From: Thermomonospora catenispora
Lineage (GTDB): Bacteria; Actinomycetota; Actinomycetes; Streptosporangiales; Streptosporangiaceae
NCBI RefSeq assembly: GCF_006363815.1
Contig: NZ_RRYT01000001.1
Location: 261,963-325,962, forward strand
Direction: 5' to 3'
DNA length: 64,000 nt
The position numbers and the translations under genes were made by a program. Below the pieces are notes generated by a model that was not told where the DNA came from, did not search any database, and was given only the letters and a program-made list of their open reading frames with translations. Below are positions 47,384-57,083 of the stretch, piece after piece (position 1 is the first letter of the stretch; each line of letters starts with the position of its first letter).

Positions 47384-48681
47384 TGCTCACCTGCCCACAC
47401 GGTCGACTTGGCGGGGTCGAACGGGCACCCGCCCTGCTTGAAGTGCTCGATGTACTCGTCGCGGAACAACTTGATCGACGAGGTCACCGGGCTGGTCGCG
47501 CCGTCGCCCAGCGCGCAGAAGGACCTGCCGAGGATGTTGTCGGACAGGTCCAGCAGCGTCTCGAGATCCTCCTCGGTGCCCTGACCGGCCTCCAGCCGCT
47601 TGAGCATCTGCTTGTACCAGTAGGTGCCCTCGCGGCAGGGGGTGCACTTGCCGCACGACTCGTGCGCGTAGAACTCCGACCAGCGCAGCACCGCCCGCAC
47701 CACGCAGGTGGTCTCGTCGAAGATCTGCAGCGCCCGGGTGCCCAGCATCGACCCGGCCGCTCCGACGCTCTCGAAGTCCAGCGGGACGTCCAGGTGCTCC
47801 TCGGTGAACAACGGGGTCGAGGAGCCACCCGGGGTCCAGAACTTCAGCCGGTGGCCCTTGCGGATGCCGCCGGCCATCTCCAGCAGCTCCCGCAGCGTGA
47901 TGCCGAGCGGGGCCTCGTACTGGCCGGGCCGGGTGACGTGCCCCGACAGCGAGAAGATGCCGAAGCCCTTGGACTTCTCGGTCCCCATCGAGGCGAACCA
48001 GTCGGGCCCGTTGGCGACGATCGAGGGAACCGAGGAGATGGACTCGACGTTGTTGATCACAGTGGGGCCGCCGTACAGGCCGGCCACCGCCGGGAAGGGA
48101 GGCTTGAGCCGGGGTTGTCCGCGGTAACCCTCCAGCGAGTCCAGCAGCGCGGTCTCCTCGCCGCAGATGTAGGCCCCCGCGCCGGTGTGCACCACCAGGT
48201 CCAGGTCGTAGCCGCTGCCGAGGATGTTCTTGCCGAGGTAGCCGGCCTCGTACGCCTCGGCGACCGCCTGCTGGAGCCGGCGGATCACGTGCAGCACCTC
48301 GCCGCGCACGTAGATGAACGCGTGGTGGGAGCGGATCGCGTAGGCGCTGATGATGATCCCCTCCACCAGCACGTGCGGGTTGGCCATCATCAGCGGGATG
48401 TCCTTGCACGTGCCCGGCTCGGACTCGTCGGCGTTCACCACCAGGTAGCGGGGCTTGTCGCTCTTGGGCGGCAGGAACCCCCACTTCATGCCGGTGGGGA
48501 AGCCCGCGCCGCCGCGGCCGCGCAGCCCGGAGTCCTTGACTGCCTGCACGATCTCGTCCGGCTGCATCCGCAGCGCCTTGCGCAGCGCCCGGTAGCCGCC
48601 GTTGCGCCGGTACGCGGTGATGGTGAAGGAGTCGGGCTGGTCCCAGTTGCGGGACAGCACCGGGGTCAGCGTGGTGCTCAT
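47380..48681 (-). CDS. nuoF: NADH-quinone oxidoreductase subunit F (NADH/FMN-binding)
   Basis: 433 residues. The nucleotide site [16 protein letters not shown] (52-67), the FMN segment [18 protein letters not shown] and the 4Fe-4S motif [12 protein letters not shown] are all present. It oxidises NADH and passes electrons through FMN to cluster N3. The start overlaps the nuoE stop by 4 nt. No counterpart exists in the partial operon. Confidence 0.96.
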   Translation of the reverse strand: MSTTLTPVLSRNWDQPDSFTITAYRRNGGYRALRKALRMQPDEIVQAVKDSGLRGRGGAGFPTGMKWGFLPPKSDKPRYLVVNADESEPGTCKDIPLMMANPHVLVEGIIISAYAIRSHHAFIYVRGEVLHVIRRLQQAVAEAYEAGYLGKNILGSGYDLDLVVHTGAGAYICGEETALLDSLEGYRGQPRLKPPFPAVAGLYGGPTVINNVESISSVPSIVANGPDWFASMGTEKSKGFGIFSLSGHVTRPGQYEAPLGITLRELLEMAGGIRKGHRLKFWTPGGSSTPLFTEEHLDVPLDFESVGAAGSMLGTRALQIFDETTCVVRAVLRWSEFYAHESCGKCTPCREGTYWYKQMLKRLEAGQGTEEDLETLLDLSDNILGRSFCALGDGATSPVTSSIKLFRDEYIEHFKQGGCPFDPAKSTVWAGEQ

Positions 48682-49400
48682 CTGTGGATGTCCCCCTGGG
48701 TCTCGGAACCGGCGGCGGGGTCGTCCGGCTCGGGCCGGTCGGCGTCCGCGGGCGGCGCCGTCCAGCCGTTGCGCTTGGCCAGCTCCAGACCCGCCAGCGT
48801 CTGCGGTCCGGCCTGCGGGCCCTCACCCGCGCGGCCGTCGGGGAAGCCGGCCAGCACCCGGGAGGCCTCCTTCCAGGTGCACAGCCGGTTCGGGCCGCGG
48901 GTGGGGGCGACCTCCTTGCCGGCGCGCAGGTCGTCGACCAGCTGCTTGGCCTTCTCGGGAGTCATGTTGTCGAAGAACTCCCAGTTGACCATCACCACCG
49001 GCGCGAAGTCGCAGGCGGCGTTGCACTCCAGGCGCTCCAGCGAGATCTTGCCGTCCTCGGTGGCCTCATCGTGGCCGACGCCGAGGTGCTCGCTCAGCTC
49101 CTCCCAGATCTGGTCGCCGCCCATCACCGCGCACAGCGTGTTGATGCACACGCCGACGTGGTACTCGCCGGCCGGCCGCCGCTTGTACATGGTGTAGAAG
49201 GTGGCGACCCCGGTGACCTGGGCGGGGGTGATGCCCAGCTGCTCGGCGCAGAACTCGATGCCGTCCTGGCTGATGTAGCCGTCCTCCGACTGCACCAGGT
49301 GCAGCAGCGGCAGCAGGGCCGAACGCGGCTTCGGGTACCGCGCGATGATCTCCTTGGCGTCCCGCTCCAGCCGGGCGAGCGTCTCAGGTGGATATCCCAT
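48678..49400 (-). CDS. nuoE: NADH-quinone oxidoreductase subunit E (2Fe-2S)
   Basis: 240 residues. A thioredoxin-like 2Fe-2S domain with ligands C85, C90, C126 and C130. The last about 70 residues (after GKEVAPTRGPNRLCTWKEAS) are an extension rich in Ala, Gly and Pro. The ATG at 49400 overlaps the nuoD stop (TGATG). Confidence 0.94.
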   Translation of the reverse strand: MGYPPETLARLERDAKEIIARYPKPRSALLPLLHLVQSEDGYISQDGIEFCAEQLGITPAQVTGVATFYTMYKRRPAGEYHVGVCINTLCAVMGGDQIWEELSEHLGVGHDEATEDGKISLERLECNAACDFAPVVMVNWEFFDNMTPEKAKQLVDDLRAGKEVAPTRGPNRLCTWKEASRVLAGFPDGRAGEGPQAGPQTLAGLELAKRNGWTAPPADADRPEPDDPAAGSETQGDIHR

Positions 49401-50743
49401 CAGCGGTCCACCCCTCCCATCACGGGGTCGATGCTGGCGACCGCGGCGATCACGTCCGCGACCATGCCGCCCTCGCACATGGCGGGCGTCGCCTGCAGGT
49501 TGGTGAAGGACGGATCACGGAAGTGCACGCGGTAGGGGCGGGTGCCGCCGTCGCTGACCACGTGCACGCCCAGCTCGCCGCGCGGGGCCTCCACCGCGGC
49601 GTAGACCTGTCCGGCCGGCACCCGGAAGCCCTCGGTCACCAGCTTGAAGTGGTGGATCAGGGCCTCCATCGAGGTGCCCATGATGTGCGCGATGTGCCGG
49701 GGGGAGTTGCCCATCCCGTCGGTGCCGATGGCCAGCTGGGCGGGCCAGCCGATCTTCTTGTCCTCGATCATCACCGGGCCCTTGGTGACCGACAGCCGGT
49801 CCAGGCACTGCTCGATGATCTTGAGGGACTCCTCCATCTCCTTCACCCGCACCAGGTACCGGCCGTACACATCGCAGGTGTCCTCGGTGGCGACCTCGAA
49901 CTCGTAGGTCTCATAGCCGCAGTACGGCTGGGTCTTGCGCAGGTCCCACGGCAGCCCGGTGGCGCGCAGCACCGGCCCGGTCACCCCGAGGGCCATGCAG
50001 CCCTCCAGGTCCAGGTAGGCGATGTCCTTGGTGCGGGCCAGGAAGACGGGGTTGGCGTCCAGCAGCTTGCGCAGCTGCTTGATCCGCCCCGGCATCCGGT
50101 CCAGGAACTCGCGGACCTTGGTGAACCCGCCGTGCCCGATGTCCTGGGCGACGCCGCCCGGCCGGACGTAGGCCATGTTCATCCGCAGGCCGGTGATCTC
50201 CTCGAACACGTCCAGGGCGTACTCGCGCTCGATGAAGCCGTTGAGCATCACCGTGGTGGCGCCCAGCTCCAGCCCGAACGTGGCGATCGCGACCAGGTGC
50301 GAGGAGATCCGGTTGATCTCCATCATCATCACGCGGATGATCTGGGCCCGCTCGGGGATCTGGTCGGTGATCCCCAGCAGCTTCTCCACGGCCAGGCAGT
50401 ACGCCGTCTCGTTGAAGATCGGCGCCAGGTAGTCCATGCGGGTACAGAACGTGGTCCCCTGGGTCCACGTCCGGTACTCCATGTTCTTCTCGATCCCGGT
50501 GTGCAGGTAGCCGATGTTCAGCCGGGTCTCGGTGACGGTCTCGCCGTCCAGCGTCAGGACCAGCCGCAGCACCCCGTGCGTGGACGGGTGCTGGGGGCCC
50601 ATGTTGACGACCAGCCGCTCGTCGTCGCCCTCCTCGGCCGCGGCCACCACCTGGTCCCAGTCGCCGCCGTCGACGCCCAGGACCTTGCCCTCGGCGACCT
50701 CTTCGGCGTAGGCGTCGTACTCGGTGTACTTGGCAGAGCTCAT
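49400..50743 (-). CDS. nuoD: NADH-quinone oxidoreductase subunit D
   Basis: 447 residues. [21 protein letters not shown]-like [15 protein letters not shown] and the C-terminal [20 protein letters not shown] are hallmarks of the 49-kDa subunit, which holds the His and Tyr of the quinone site (here in HPSTHG and in [14 protein letters not shown]). The partial operon has no NuoD, so this protein is the only NuoD in the window. The ATG at 50743 overlaps the nuoC stop. Confidence 0.96.
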   Translation of the reverse strand: MSSAKYTEYDAYAEEVAEGKVLGVDGGDWDQVVAAAEEGDDERLVVNMGPQHPSTHGVLRLVLTLDGETVTETRLNIGYLHTGIEKNMEYRTWTQGTTFCTRMDYLAPIFNETAYCLAVEKLLGITDQIPERAQIIRVMMMEINRISSHLVAIATFGLELGATTVMLNGFIEREYALDVFEEITGLRMNMAYVRPGGVAQDIGHGGFTKVREFLDRMPGRIKQLRKLLDANPVFLARTKDIAYLDLEGCMALGVTGPVLRATGLPWDLRKTQPYCGYETYEFEVATEDTCDVYGRYLVRVKEMEESLKIIEQCLDRLSVTKGPVMIEDKKIGWPAQLAIGTDGMGNSPRHIAHIMGTSMEALIHHFKLVTEGFRVPAGQVYAAVEAPRGELGVHVVSDGGTRPYRVHFRDPSFTNLQATPAMCEGGMVADVIAAVASIDPVMGGVDR

Positions 50744-51485
50744 CAGACGTACGACCTCCGCTGGTCGGGCGGCGGGACCTGTGCACCGCGGTACTCGACC
50801 GGGATCCCGCCCAGGGGGTAGTCCTTGCGCTGCGGGTGGCCCACCCAGTCGTCGGGCATCTCGATGCGGGTCAGCGCCGGATGGCCGTCGAAGATGATCC
50901 CGAAGAAGTCGTAGGTCTCCCGCTCGTGCCAGTCGTTGGTCGGGTAGATCGACACGATCGACGGAATGTGCGGATCGGCGTCGGGGCAGGTGACCTCGAC
51001 CCGGATCCGCCGGTTGTGGGTCATCGACAGGAAGTGGTAGACGGCGTGCAGCTCGGCGCCGGTGTCGGCGGGGTAGTGCACGCCCGACACCCCGGTGCAC
51101 AGCTCGAACCGCAGGTCGGGCTGGTCACGCAGGGTCTGCGCCACCGTGGGCAGGTGCTCCCGCCGGACGAAGAAGGTGATCTCGCCGCGGTCCACCACGA
51201 CCCGCTCGACCGCCTCGCCGAAGTCCGGGAGCGCCCGCTCCAGGGCGTCGGCGACCTCGTCGAACTCCCCGGGCTCGCCGCCGCCCCCGGGACCGCCGTA
51301 GGGCCGGGGGCTGGAGACCTTCGGGGACTGCCGGATGAGCAGCCGGCCGTACCCGGAGGTGTCGCCGCTGCCCTTGACGCCGAACATGCCCTTGCGGACG
51401 ACGGGCTGGTTCAGCCGGTCCTGCGCCGCGTGCGCGGGGAGCTTGTCGGCGCCCTGTTCGGCCTGCTGTTCGGGATGCTGGCTGC

Positions 51486-51489
<4 letters not shown>
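50743..51489 (-). CDS. nuoC: NADH-quinone oxidoreductase subunit C
   Basis: 248 residues. A hydrophilic N-terminal extension of about 80 residues (Gln/Gly/Pro-rich) precedes the core, which contains [37 protein letters not shown] and a C-terminus in QRRSYV. ATG start overlapping the nuoB stop by 4 nt. Confidence 0.94.
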
Positions 51490-52043
<554 letters not shown>

Positions 52044-52044
52044 C

Positions 52045-52404
52045 TCAGTCCCACTCCAGACCGCCGCGCCGCCACACGTAGGCGTACGCGACCAGCACGG
52101 TGACGATGAACAGCACCATCTCGACCAGCGCGAAGATCCCCATGCTGTTGAAGGCGACCGCCCACGGGTACAGGAAGATGATCTCGATGTCGAAGACGAT
52201 GAACAGCATCGCCGTCACGTAGTACTTGATCGGGAACCGGCCGCCGCCCACCGGCTGCGGGGTCGGCTCGATCCCGCACTCGTAGGACTCCAGCTTGGCC
52301 CTGTTCCACCGCTTGGGGCCGGTGATCGCGGCCGCGCCGACCGAAAAGACGGCGAACGCCAGTGCCAGCAGGCCCAGCACCACGATCGGAACATAGAGAT
52401 CCAT
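52045..52404 (-). CDS. nuoA: NADH-quinone oxidoreductase subunit A
   Basis: 119 residues, three transmembrane helices. [11 protein letters not shown] contains the conserved [24 protein letters not shown] is helix 2. The start has GAGGAGGGGG upstream. First subunit gene of the complete operon, 214 bp downstream of menJ; I saw no strong promoter in the gap, so it is probably read through from the menJ promoter. Confidence 0.95.
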   Translation of the reverse strand: MDLYVPIVVLGLLALAFAVFSVGAAAITGPKRWNRAKLESYECGIEPTPQPVGGGRFPIKYYVTAMLFIVFDIEIIFLYPWAVAFNSMGIFALVEMVLFIVTVLVAYAYVWRRGGLEWD

Positions 52405-52555
52405 CGGTCTCTACACCCCCTCCTCGGTTCGTACGGCGTTGTACGGGGTGCACGCCGCCGCGCCGTCGGCGCTGGGGGACGCCGGCGGTGGGGGCGCGAT
52501 GGCGGCGTGACCGGGGACCCGGGTGTGGTGCCGGTCTCGGTCACGGGTCGCCACC

Positions 52556-52621
52556 TTAGTCAGGGTGGTCATCGCAACATCCCTCGGGGGCCCCGATCGT
52601 GGTGTCCGGTCCTTCGGTCAT
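52556..52621 (-). CDS. 21-residue micro-ORF overlapping the menJ stop (tentative)
   Basis: An ATG overlaps the menJ stop (ATGA) and opens a 21-codon frame ending at TAA. The peptide ends EGCCDDHPD, with a Cys pair next to acidic residues. The position favours translational coupling to menJ. It may be a real small protein or simply chance overlap. Confidence 0.3.
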   Translation of the reverse strand: MTEGPDTTIGAPEGCCDDHPD

Positions 52622-53874
52622 GCCGCCGGGGCCGCCTTCGACATGGCATTGATGATCCGGTCCATCGCATCGCCGCCCCGCGGATCGGTCAGGTTGGCGA
52701 GCAGCTTGAGGGTGAACCGCATGAGCGTCGGATGCGGCAGGCCGTGGCGGGTCAGGAACTGCATCACCCGCGGGTCGCCGATCGCCTTGACGAACAGCCG
52801 CCCGAGGGTGAAGTAGCCGCCGTGCTCCTCCTTGAGGATCCGCGGGTACTCGTGCAGGGTGCGCTCGCGCTGCCCGGGGGTGGTGCGGCCCAGGGCCTGC
52901 ACGATGGTCTCGGCCGCCAGCCGGCCCGACTCCAGCCCGTAGTCGATGCCCTCGCCGTTGAACGGGTTGACCATGCCGCCGGCGTCCCCGACCAGCAGCA
53001 GCCCTCGGGTGTAGTGCGGCTGCCGGTTGAAGCCCATGGGCAGGGCGGCGCCGCGGATGGGGCCGGTGGCGTGGTCCTCGTCGAACTGCCACTCCTCGGG
53101 CATCTGGGCGCACCAGCGGCGCATCATGGCGCGGTAGTCCACGTTCTGGAACGCCTTGCTGGTGTTGAGCAGCCCGAGCCCGACGTTGGACAGCCCGTTG
53201 CCCAGCGGGAACACCCAGCCGTAGCCGGGCAGCAGCCGCTGCCCGTCCCACAGCTCCAGCCAGGACTCCAGGTACTCGTCGTCGTGCCGGGGCGTGCGGT
53301 AGTAGCGCCGGACGGCCACGCCCATCGGGCGGTCCTCGCGCTTGCGGATGCCCATCGCCAGCGACAGCCGGCTGGAGACCCCGTCGGCGGCCACCACCAG
53401 CGGCGCCCGGTAGGTCACCTCCTCGCCCTCGTACCGAGCGGTCACCCCGATGATCCGACCGGTGCGCTCGTCGGTGATCGGGCCGGTGACGGTGCAGCGC
53501 TGCTGCAGCCGGGCGCCGGCCTTGGCGGCGTGCTCGGCCAGCAGCCGGTCCAGGTCGGTGCGCGCCCGGACCAGCCCGAAGTCGGGGAACGTCGCCAGCT
53601 CCGGCCAGTCCAGCTCGATCTTGACGCCGCCGCCGTAGATCCGCAGGCCGCGAGTGCGGGCCCAGCCGGGGGCGTCGAGGTCGACGCCCATGGAGATCAG
53701 CGCGCGGACCGCGCGCGGGGTGAGCCCGTCTCCGCAGACCTTGTCCCGCGGAAAAGCGGCCTTCTCCAGCAGCAGCACATCCAGGCCCGCCTGCGCCAGC
53801 CAATAGGCGGTCGCCGAGCCGGCGGGGCCCGCCCCGACGACGATGACGTCGGCCTGTCCGGAGAGGTCGGTCAC
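52618..53874 (-). CDS. menJ: FAD-dependent menaquinone reductase, geranylgeranyl-reductase family
   Basis: 418 residues. The Rossmann motif GAGPAG (14-19) binds FAD, followed by EKAAFPRDKVCGDGLTPRAV and GDAGGMVNPFNGEGIDYGLE, signatures of the geranylgeranyl-reductase family. By family and context (next to menG and nuo) it most likely reduces one isoprene double bond of menaquinone, as the mycobacterial MenJ does. GTG start with AAGGA 6-7 nt upstream, 24 nt after the Rex operator. Confidence 0.88.
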   Translation of the reverse strand: MTDLSGQADVIVVGAGPAGSATAYWLAQAGLDVLLLEKAAFPRDKVCGDGLTPRAVRALISMGVDLDAPGWARTRGLRIYGGGVKIELDWPELATFPDFGLVRARTDLDRLLAEHAAKAGARLQQRCTVTGPITDERTGRIIGVTARYEGEEVTYRAPLVVAADGVSSRLSLAMGIRKREDRPMGVAVRRYYRTPRHDDEYLESWLELWDGQRLLPGYGWVFPLGNGLSNVGLGLLNTSKAFQNVDYRAMMRRWCAQMPEEWQFDEDHATGPIRGAALPMGFNRQPHYTRGLLLVGDAGGMVNPFNGEGIDYGLESGRLAAETIVQALGRTTPGQRERTLHEYPRILKEEHGGYFTLGRLFVKAIGDPRVMQFLTRHGLPHPTLMRFTLKLLANLTDPRGGDAMDRIINAMSKAAPAA

Positions 53875-53897
53875 GAGGGTTCCTTAGCTCGTTCGCT

Positions 53898-53915
53898 TGT
53901 GAAGTACTTCACAAA
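53898..53915. promoter_or_regulatory. Rex operator upstream of menJ-nuo
   Basis: TTGTGAAGTACTTCACAA is a perfect 18-bp palindrome and matches the Rex consensus TTGTGAA-N4-TTCACAA exactly. It lies 24 bp upstream of the menJ start codon and overlaps the region just downstream of a weak -10 box (TAGACT, 53935-53930). A degenerate relative (GTGAAGT-ggt-ACTTGAC, 53949-53965) lies 34 bp further upstream. Binding would repress menJ and, through readthrough, nuoA-N when NADH is low. The rex gene is not in the window. Confidence 0.85.
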
Positions 53916-54043
53916 CTTCCATTGGTGGAGTCTATGCCTTCAGCGAGGTGAAGTGGTACTTGACCCCACTGCTCTTTGGACCGGTCCCACGAGCGTGGCC
54001 CCCGGTGTGCCCGCACGCGCCGTCCGACCGGCCCCGGGGAACG

Positions 54044-54754
54044 TTAGCCCGGATTGACCGCGTGGTGCATCGCGGCGACCCCGAACGTCAGGTTGCGCCA
54101 CCGCACCGAGGTCCACCCGGCCTCCTGCAGCCGCCGCGCCAGCGCCGCCTGGTCGGGCCAGGCCAGAGTGGACTCGGCCAGGTACCGATAGGAGTCGGGA
54201 TTGGACGACACCCGGGCCAGCAGCGGCAGCCCGTAACGCAGGTGCAGCCGGTGCCCGAGCCGCAGCAGCGCGTTCGGCGGGTGACTGACCTCGCACACCA
54301 GCAGTCGGCCGCCCGGCCGGGTCACCCGGCGCAGCTCGCGCAGCGCCAGGTCGGTGTCGACGACGTTGCGCAGCCCGAAGGAGATGGTCACCGCGTCGAA
54401 CACGCCGTCCCCGAACGGCAGCCGCAGCGCGTCCCCCGCCACGAACCGCGGCCTGCGCCCCTCCGGCAGGCCGGCCGTCCGCCGCGTCCCGACCCGCAGC
54501 ATCCCCAGCGAGAAGTCGCACGCCACGGTGTGCGCCCCCGCCTCGGCGAACGGCAGCGACGACGTCCCCGTCCCCGCCGCCAGATCCAAGATCCGCTCCC
54601 CGGGCCGGGCCTCGAGCGCGGCGGCGACGGCCCGCCGCCACCGTGGCTCCATCCCTCCCGTCATCAGGAAGTTCAACAGGTCGTAGCGCTCGGCGGTGTC
54701 GTCGAACATCGCCGCCACGTCTTCTGGCCGTTTGTCGAGGGAAGCCCGGGTCAT
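54044..54754 (-). CDS. menG: Demethylmenaquinone methyltransferase
   Basis: 236 residues, UbiE/MenG family. The SAM-binding motif [14 protein letters not shown], followed by [10 protein letters not shown] and [20 protein letters not shown], and the family string [16 protein letters not shown] are all present. It methylates the ring of demethylmenaquinone, the last ring step. Start chosen at MTRASLDK (GGAG just upstream). It lies upstream of menJ in the same direction, separated by 169 bp that hold the Rex site, so it is probably a separate unit. Confidence 0.92.
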   Translation of the reverse strand: MTRASLDKRPEDVAAMFDDTAERYDLLNFLMTGGMEPRWRRAVAAALEARPGERILDLAAGTGTSSLPFAEAGAHTVACDFSLGMLRVGTRRTAGLPEGRRPRFVAGDALRLPFGDGVFDAVTISFGLRNVVDTDLALRELRRVTRPGGRLLVCEVSHPPNALLRLGHRLHLRYGLPLLARVSSNPDSYRYLAESTLAWPDQAALARRLQEAGWTSVRWRNLTFGVAAMHHAVNPG

Positions 54755-54895
54755 GGCTCCATTGTCACGGGTGCGGCGCACCGGCCCGCCGGCGGGGCGA
54801 CGGCGGGCCGACGACGGCGCCGGAGGGCCGGCGGCGTCGCGAGGCGGGCGGGACGGCGAGGCGGGCGGGATCCGTGCAGGCGAGGCGGCGCGGGG

Positions 54896-55153
54896 TCAGT
54901 CCTCTTTGCGGCGGGACCTGTCGATCGCGCTGCGGACGCCCATGAAGGCGTCGACGACGGCGGCGGAGAACTCCTCGCGGAAGCGGGCCAGCAGCACGTA
55001 GCTGACGATGCCGCTGACCAGCACGGCGACGGCGAGCAGGAGGAGCAGGGCGTCGGGCTCGCCGTAATCCAGCGGAAGCACCAGATAGAGGATGCCGGCG
55101 GTGACCGCGAAGACGGCCAGCCGGGCCGCGGTGTAGGTGACCAGGGAGCGCAT
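54896..55153 (-). CDS. DUF4229 membrane protein
   Basis: 85 residues with two transmembrane helices (about 8-28 and 33-55) followed by a cytoplasmic Arg/Lys-rich tail (VDAFMGVRSAIDRSRRKED). This is the form of the actinobacterial DUF4229 family, which is often found near menaquinone or electron-transport genes. Role unknown. The next gene upstream on the strand, the dehydratase, ends 13 bp before its start. Confidence 0.75.
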   Translation of the reverse strand: MRSLVTYTAARLAVFAVTAGILYLVLPLDYGEPDALLLLLAVAVLVSGIVSYVLLARFREEFSAAVVDAFMGVRSAIDRSRRKED

Positions 55154-55166
55154 GACGTTCCGGAGT

Positions 55167-56201
55167 CTATGCCAGGACCTGGGACAACAGCTCAGGGTCG
55201 ACGTTGCCGCCGGACAGCACGGCGACCTGGCGCGGGGCCGCGGGCAGCGCGTCGCGACGGAACAGATGGGCGGCGGCGGCGACGGCGCCGGCGGGCTCGG
55301 CGACCAGCCGGGCGTGCAGCGCCAGATGGCGCATGGCGGCGCGGATCTCCTCCTCCCCGACCGTCACGATGTCGTCGACGTACTCGGCGATGTGCGCGAA
55401 CGTCAGCGTGCCCAGCCGGGGCACGCGCAGCGCGTCGGCGATGGTGCGGCCGGTCTGCTCCACGGACCAGCCGACCGGCCTGCCGGCGCGCAGCGAGTCG
55501 CGGGCGTCGGCGGCCAGTTCGGGCTCGACGCCGATCACCTTGGTCTGCGGGAGCAGCTGCTTGACCGCGGCGGCCACCCCGGAGATCAACCCGCCGCCGC
55601 CGACCGGGACCAGCACCACCTCCACGTCGGGGGCCTGGCGGACGATCTCAAGGCCGATGGTGCCCTGCCCGGCGATCACTCCGGGGTCGTCGAACGGCGG
55701 CACCAACGTGAAGCCGTGCGCGGAGGCGAGCCGTTCGGCGGTCTCGATGCGGGCCTCCAGGGAGGGCTCGACGTAGACGATCTCCGCGCCCAGCCGCTGG
55801 CAGGCCTCGACCTTGACGGCGGGAGCGGTGTGCGGGACGACCAGCACCGCCGGGATGCCGAGCCGGGCCGCGGTGTAGGCGACCGCCTGGGCGTGGTTGC
55901 CGCTGGAGTGGGTGACCACGCCGCGGGCGCGCCGCTCGTGCGGCAGGCGGGCGATGGCGTTGTAGGCGCCGCGCAGCTTGAACGTCCCGATCGGCTGCAG
56001 CGACTCGGCCTTGATCTGCAGGCCGGAGGCGTCGGGGACGGACGGCACCAGGGGGGTCCGGGTGCACACCCCGGCCAGCCGGGCCGCGGCCTCCTCGATG
56101 TCGGCCAGGGTCACCAGCTCACAGGCCGGCGCACCGCGGTGGCGGCCCCGGGCGGGCGGGCCCGCCGCCTGGGCCTCGTCGTGTCGAGTCGCTCCGGACA
56201 T
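55167..56201 (-). CDS. PLP-dependent threonine/serine dehydratase without ACT domain
   Basis: 344 residues. GTFKLRGAYNA contains the PLP Lys75, THSSGNHAQAVAY is the phosphate cup, and VPVGGGGLISGVA binds the PLP phosphate. It lacks the C-terminal ACT domain of biosynthetic IlvA, so it fits a catabolic or allosteric-free threonine ammonia-lyase, or a serine/threo-hydroxyaspartate enzyme. A non-conserved N-terminal segment of about 28 residues precedes the core. The ATG at 56201 lies 9 nt after a CATAGT -10 box, suggesting a nearly leaderless message. Confidence 0.88.
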   Translation of the reverse strand: MSGATRHDEAQAAGPPARGRHRGAPACELVTLADIEEAAARLAGVCTRTPLVPSVPDASGLQIKAESLQPIGTFKLRGAYNAIARLPHERRARGVVTHSSGNHAQAVAYTAARLGIPAVLVVPHTAPAVKVEACQRLGAEIVYVEPSLEARIETAERLASAHGFTLVPPFDDPGVIAGQGTIGLEIVRQAPDVEVVLVPVGGGGLISGVAAAVKQLLPQTKVIGVEPELAADARDSLRAGRPVGWSVEQTGRTIADALRVPRLGTLTFAHIAEYVDDIVTVGEEEIRAAMRHLALHARLVAEPAGAVAAAAHLFRRDALPAAPRQVAVLSGGNVDPELLSQVLA

Positions 56202-56367
56202 GACCTTGAGACTATGCGGTCGCCCTCGGTCGGACGGCGCGACCTGCGCCACAGGCGGGTGCGGACGGGGCGCGGACGCGGGGGAGGCGGAGCCGGTGAG
56301 ACGAATGTGACCGAAGCTCACGTTTACATCTTGTGATCTTCCCAGGTCAACCAACTACGGACGGTGA

Positions 56368-56382
56368 TGTTTTCCGAAAACA
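56368..56382. promoter_or_regulatory. AT-rich perfect inverted repeat upstream of bldC
   Basis: TGTTTTC-c-GAAAACA, 7-bp arms, stands out from the high-GC background about 80 bp before bldC. It is a candidate operator for a developmental or stress regulator. A TGTGA-n7-TCACG repeat (56306-56322) lies further upstream. Confidence 0.45.
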
Positions 56383-56462
56383 AGGGAGAAAACGGTCCCC
56401 GCCCGGCACACTAAGAATCTGTCCACCCGCACCGCAAGCGGGACAAAGGGGGAGAGAACAAC

Positions 56463-56666
56463 GTGGAAAGTACCAGCGAGCGCCTGCTGACCCCCGGAGA
56501 GGTGGCCGCGCTCTTCCGGGTCGACCCCAAGACGGTGACCCGGTGGGCCGCGGCGGGTCGGATCAGCAGTATTCGCACGCCCGGAGGCCACCGCCGCTTC
56601 CGTGAGTCCGAGGTCCACGCGCTGTTGCGCGGGGAAGAGCCGCTGGCCGAGCGCTCGGGCCGCTGA
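56463..56666 (+). CDS. bldC: BldC-type MerR-like developmental regulator
   Basis: 67 residues, one winged-helix domain with no sensor. LLTPGEVAALFRVDPKTVTR followed by WAAAGRISSIRTPGGHRRF is the BldC signature. In Streptomyces BldC binds DNA as head-to-tail oligomers on direct repeats and restrains sporulation and antibiotic genes. The GTG start has GGGGGAGAG 6 nt upstream. Monocistronic. Confidence 0.93.
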   Translation: MESTSERLLTPGEVAALFRVDPKTVTRWAAAGRISSIRTPGGHRRFRESEVHALLRGEEPLAERSGR

Positions 56667-56822
56667 CCCGCGGAGCCGGCCACGCCCGGAACGATCGCCG
56701 TGAGGGCCGTCGTCCGGCTCTCATCCCCGAAAGGTCACTCCCGGGCGTCGGCGGTTCCGTTCGCCGCCGTTTGTAACGATCCAACCGGGCTACGGGGTGC
56801 GGCGGCGCCATCGGCAACCGGT

Positions 56823-57068
56823 CTAGCGCTCTTCTGCGCGCGAGGCCTTGTACTCCTCGAACTCCCGGAGCAGGGCCTCGTCCCCCTCCCGCCACCGCCG
56901 GCGTCGGTCGGCCAGCTCCTCTTCGGTCAGCGCCTGCTCGAGCAGGCGTTCGTAGTCGGGGTCGTCCGGGCCGATCTCGACGTATCCCTGGCCGATGATC
57001 CGCCCGTCGTCCGTGGTGGCGCTCCGAGGGACGCGCAGCGTGCCGTCGGGAAGCCGGATCACGTACAC
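56823..57068 (-). CDS. Small acidic protein downstream of the ATLF-like peptidase
   Basis: 81 residues: a beta-rich N-terminal half (VIRLPDGTLRVPRS...) and a charged helical C-terminal half (RRRRWREGDEALLREFEEYK). No domain recognised. GTG start with GAGGTGATC upstream, 15 bp after the peptidase stop, so the two are co-transcribed. It could be an immunity or regulatory partner of the peptidase, but that is inference from position only. Confidence 0.65.
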   Translation of the reverse strand: MYVIRLPDGTLRVPRSATTDDGRIIGQGYVEIGPDDPDYERLLEQALTEEELADRRRRWREGDEALLREFEEYKASRAEER

Positions 57069-57083
57069 CGTCGATCACCTCGG

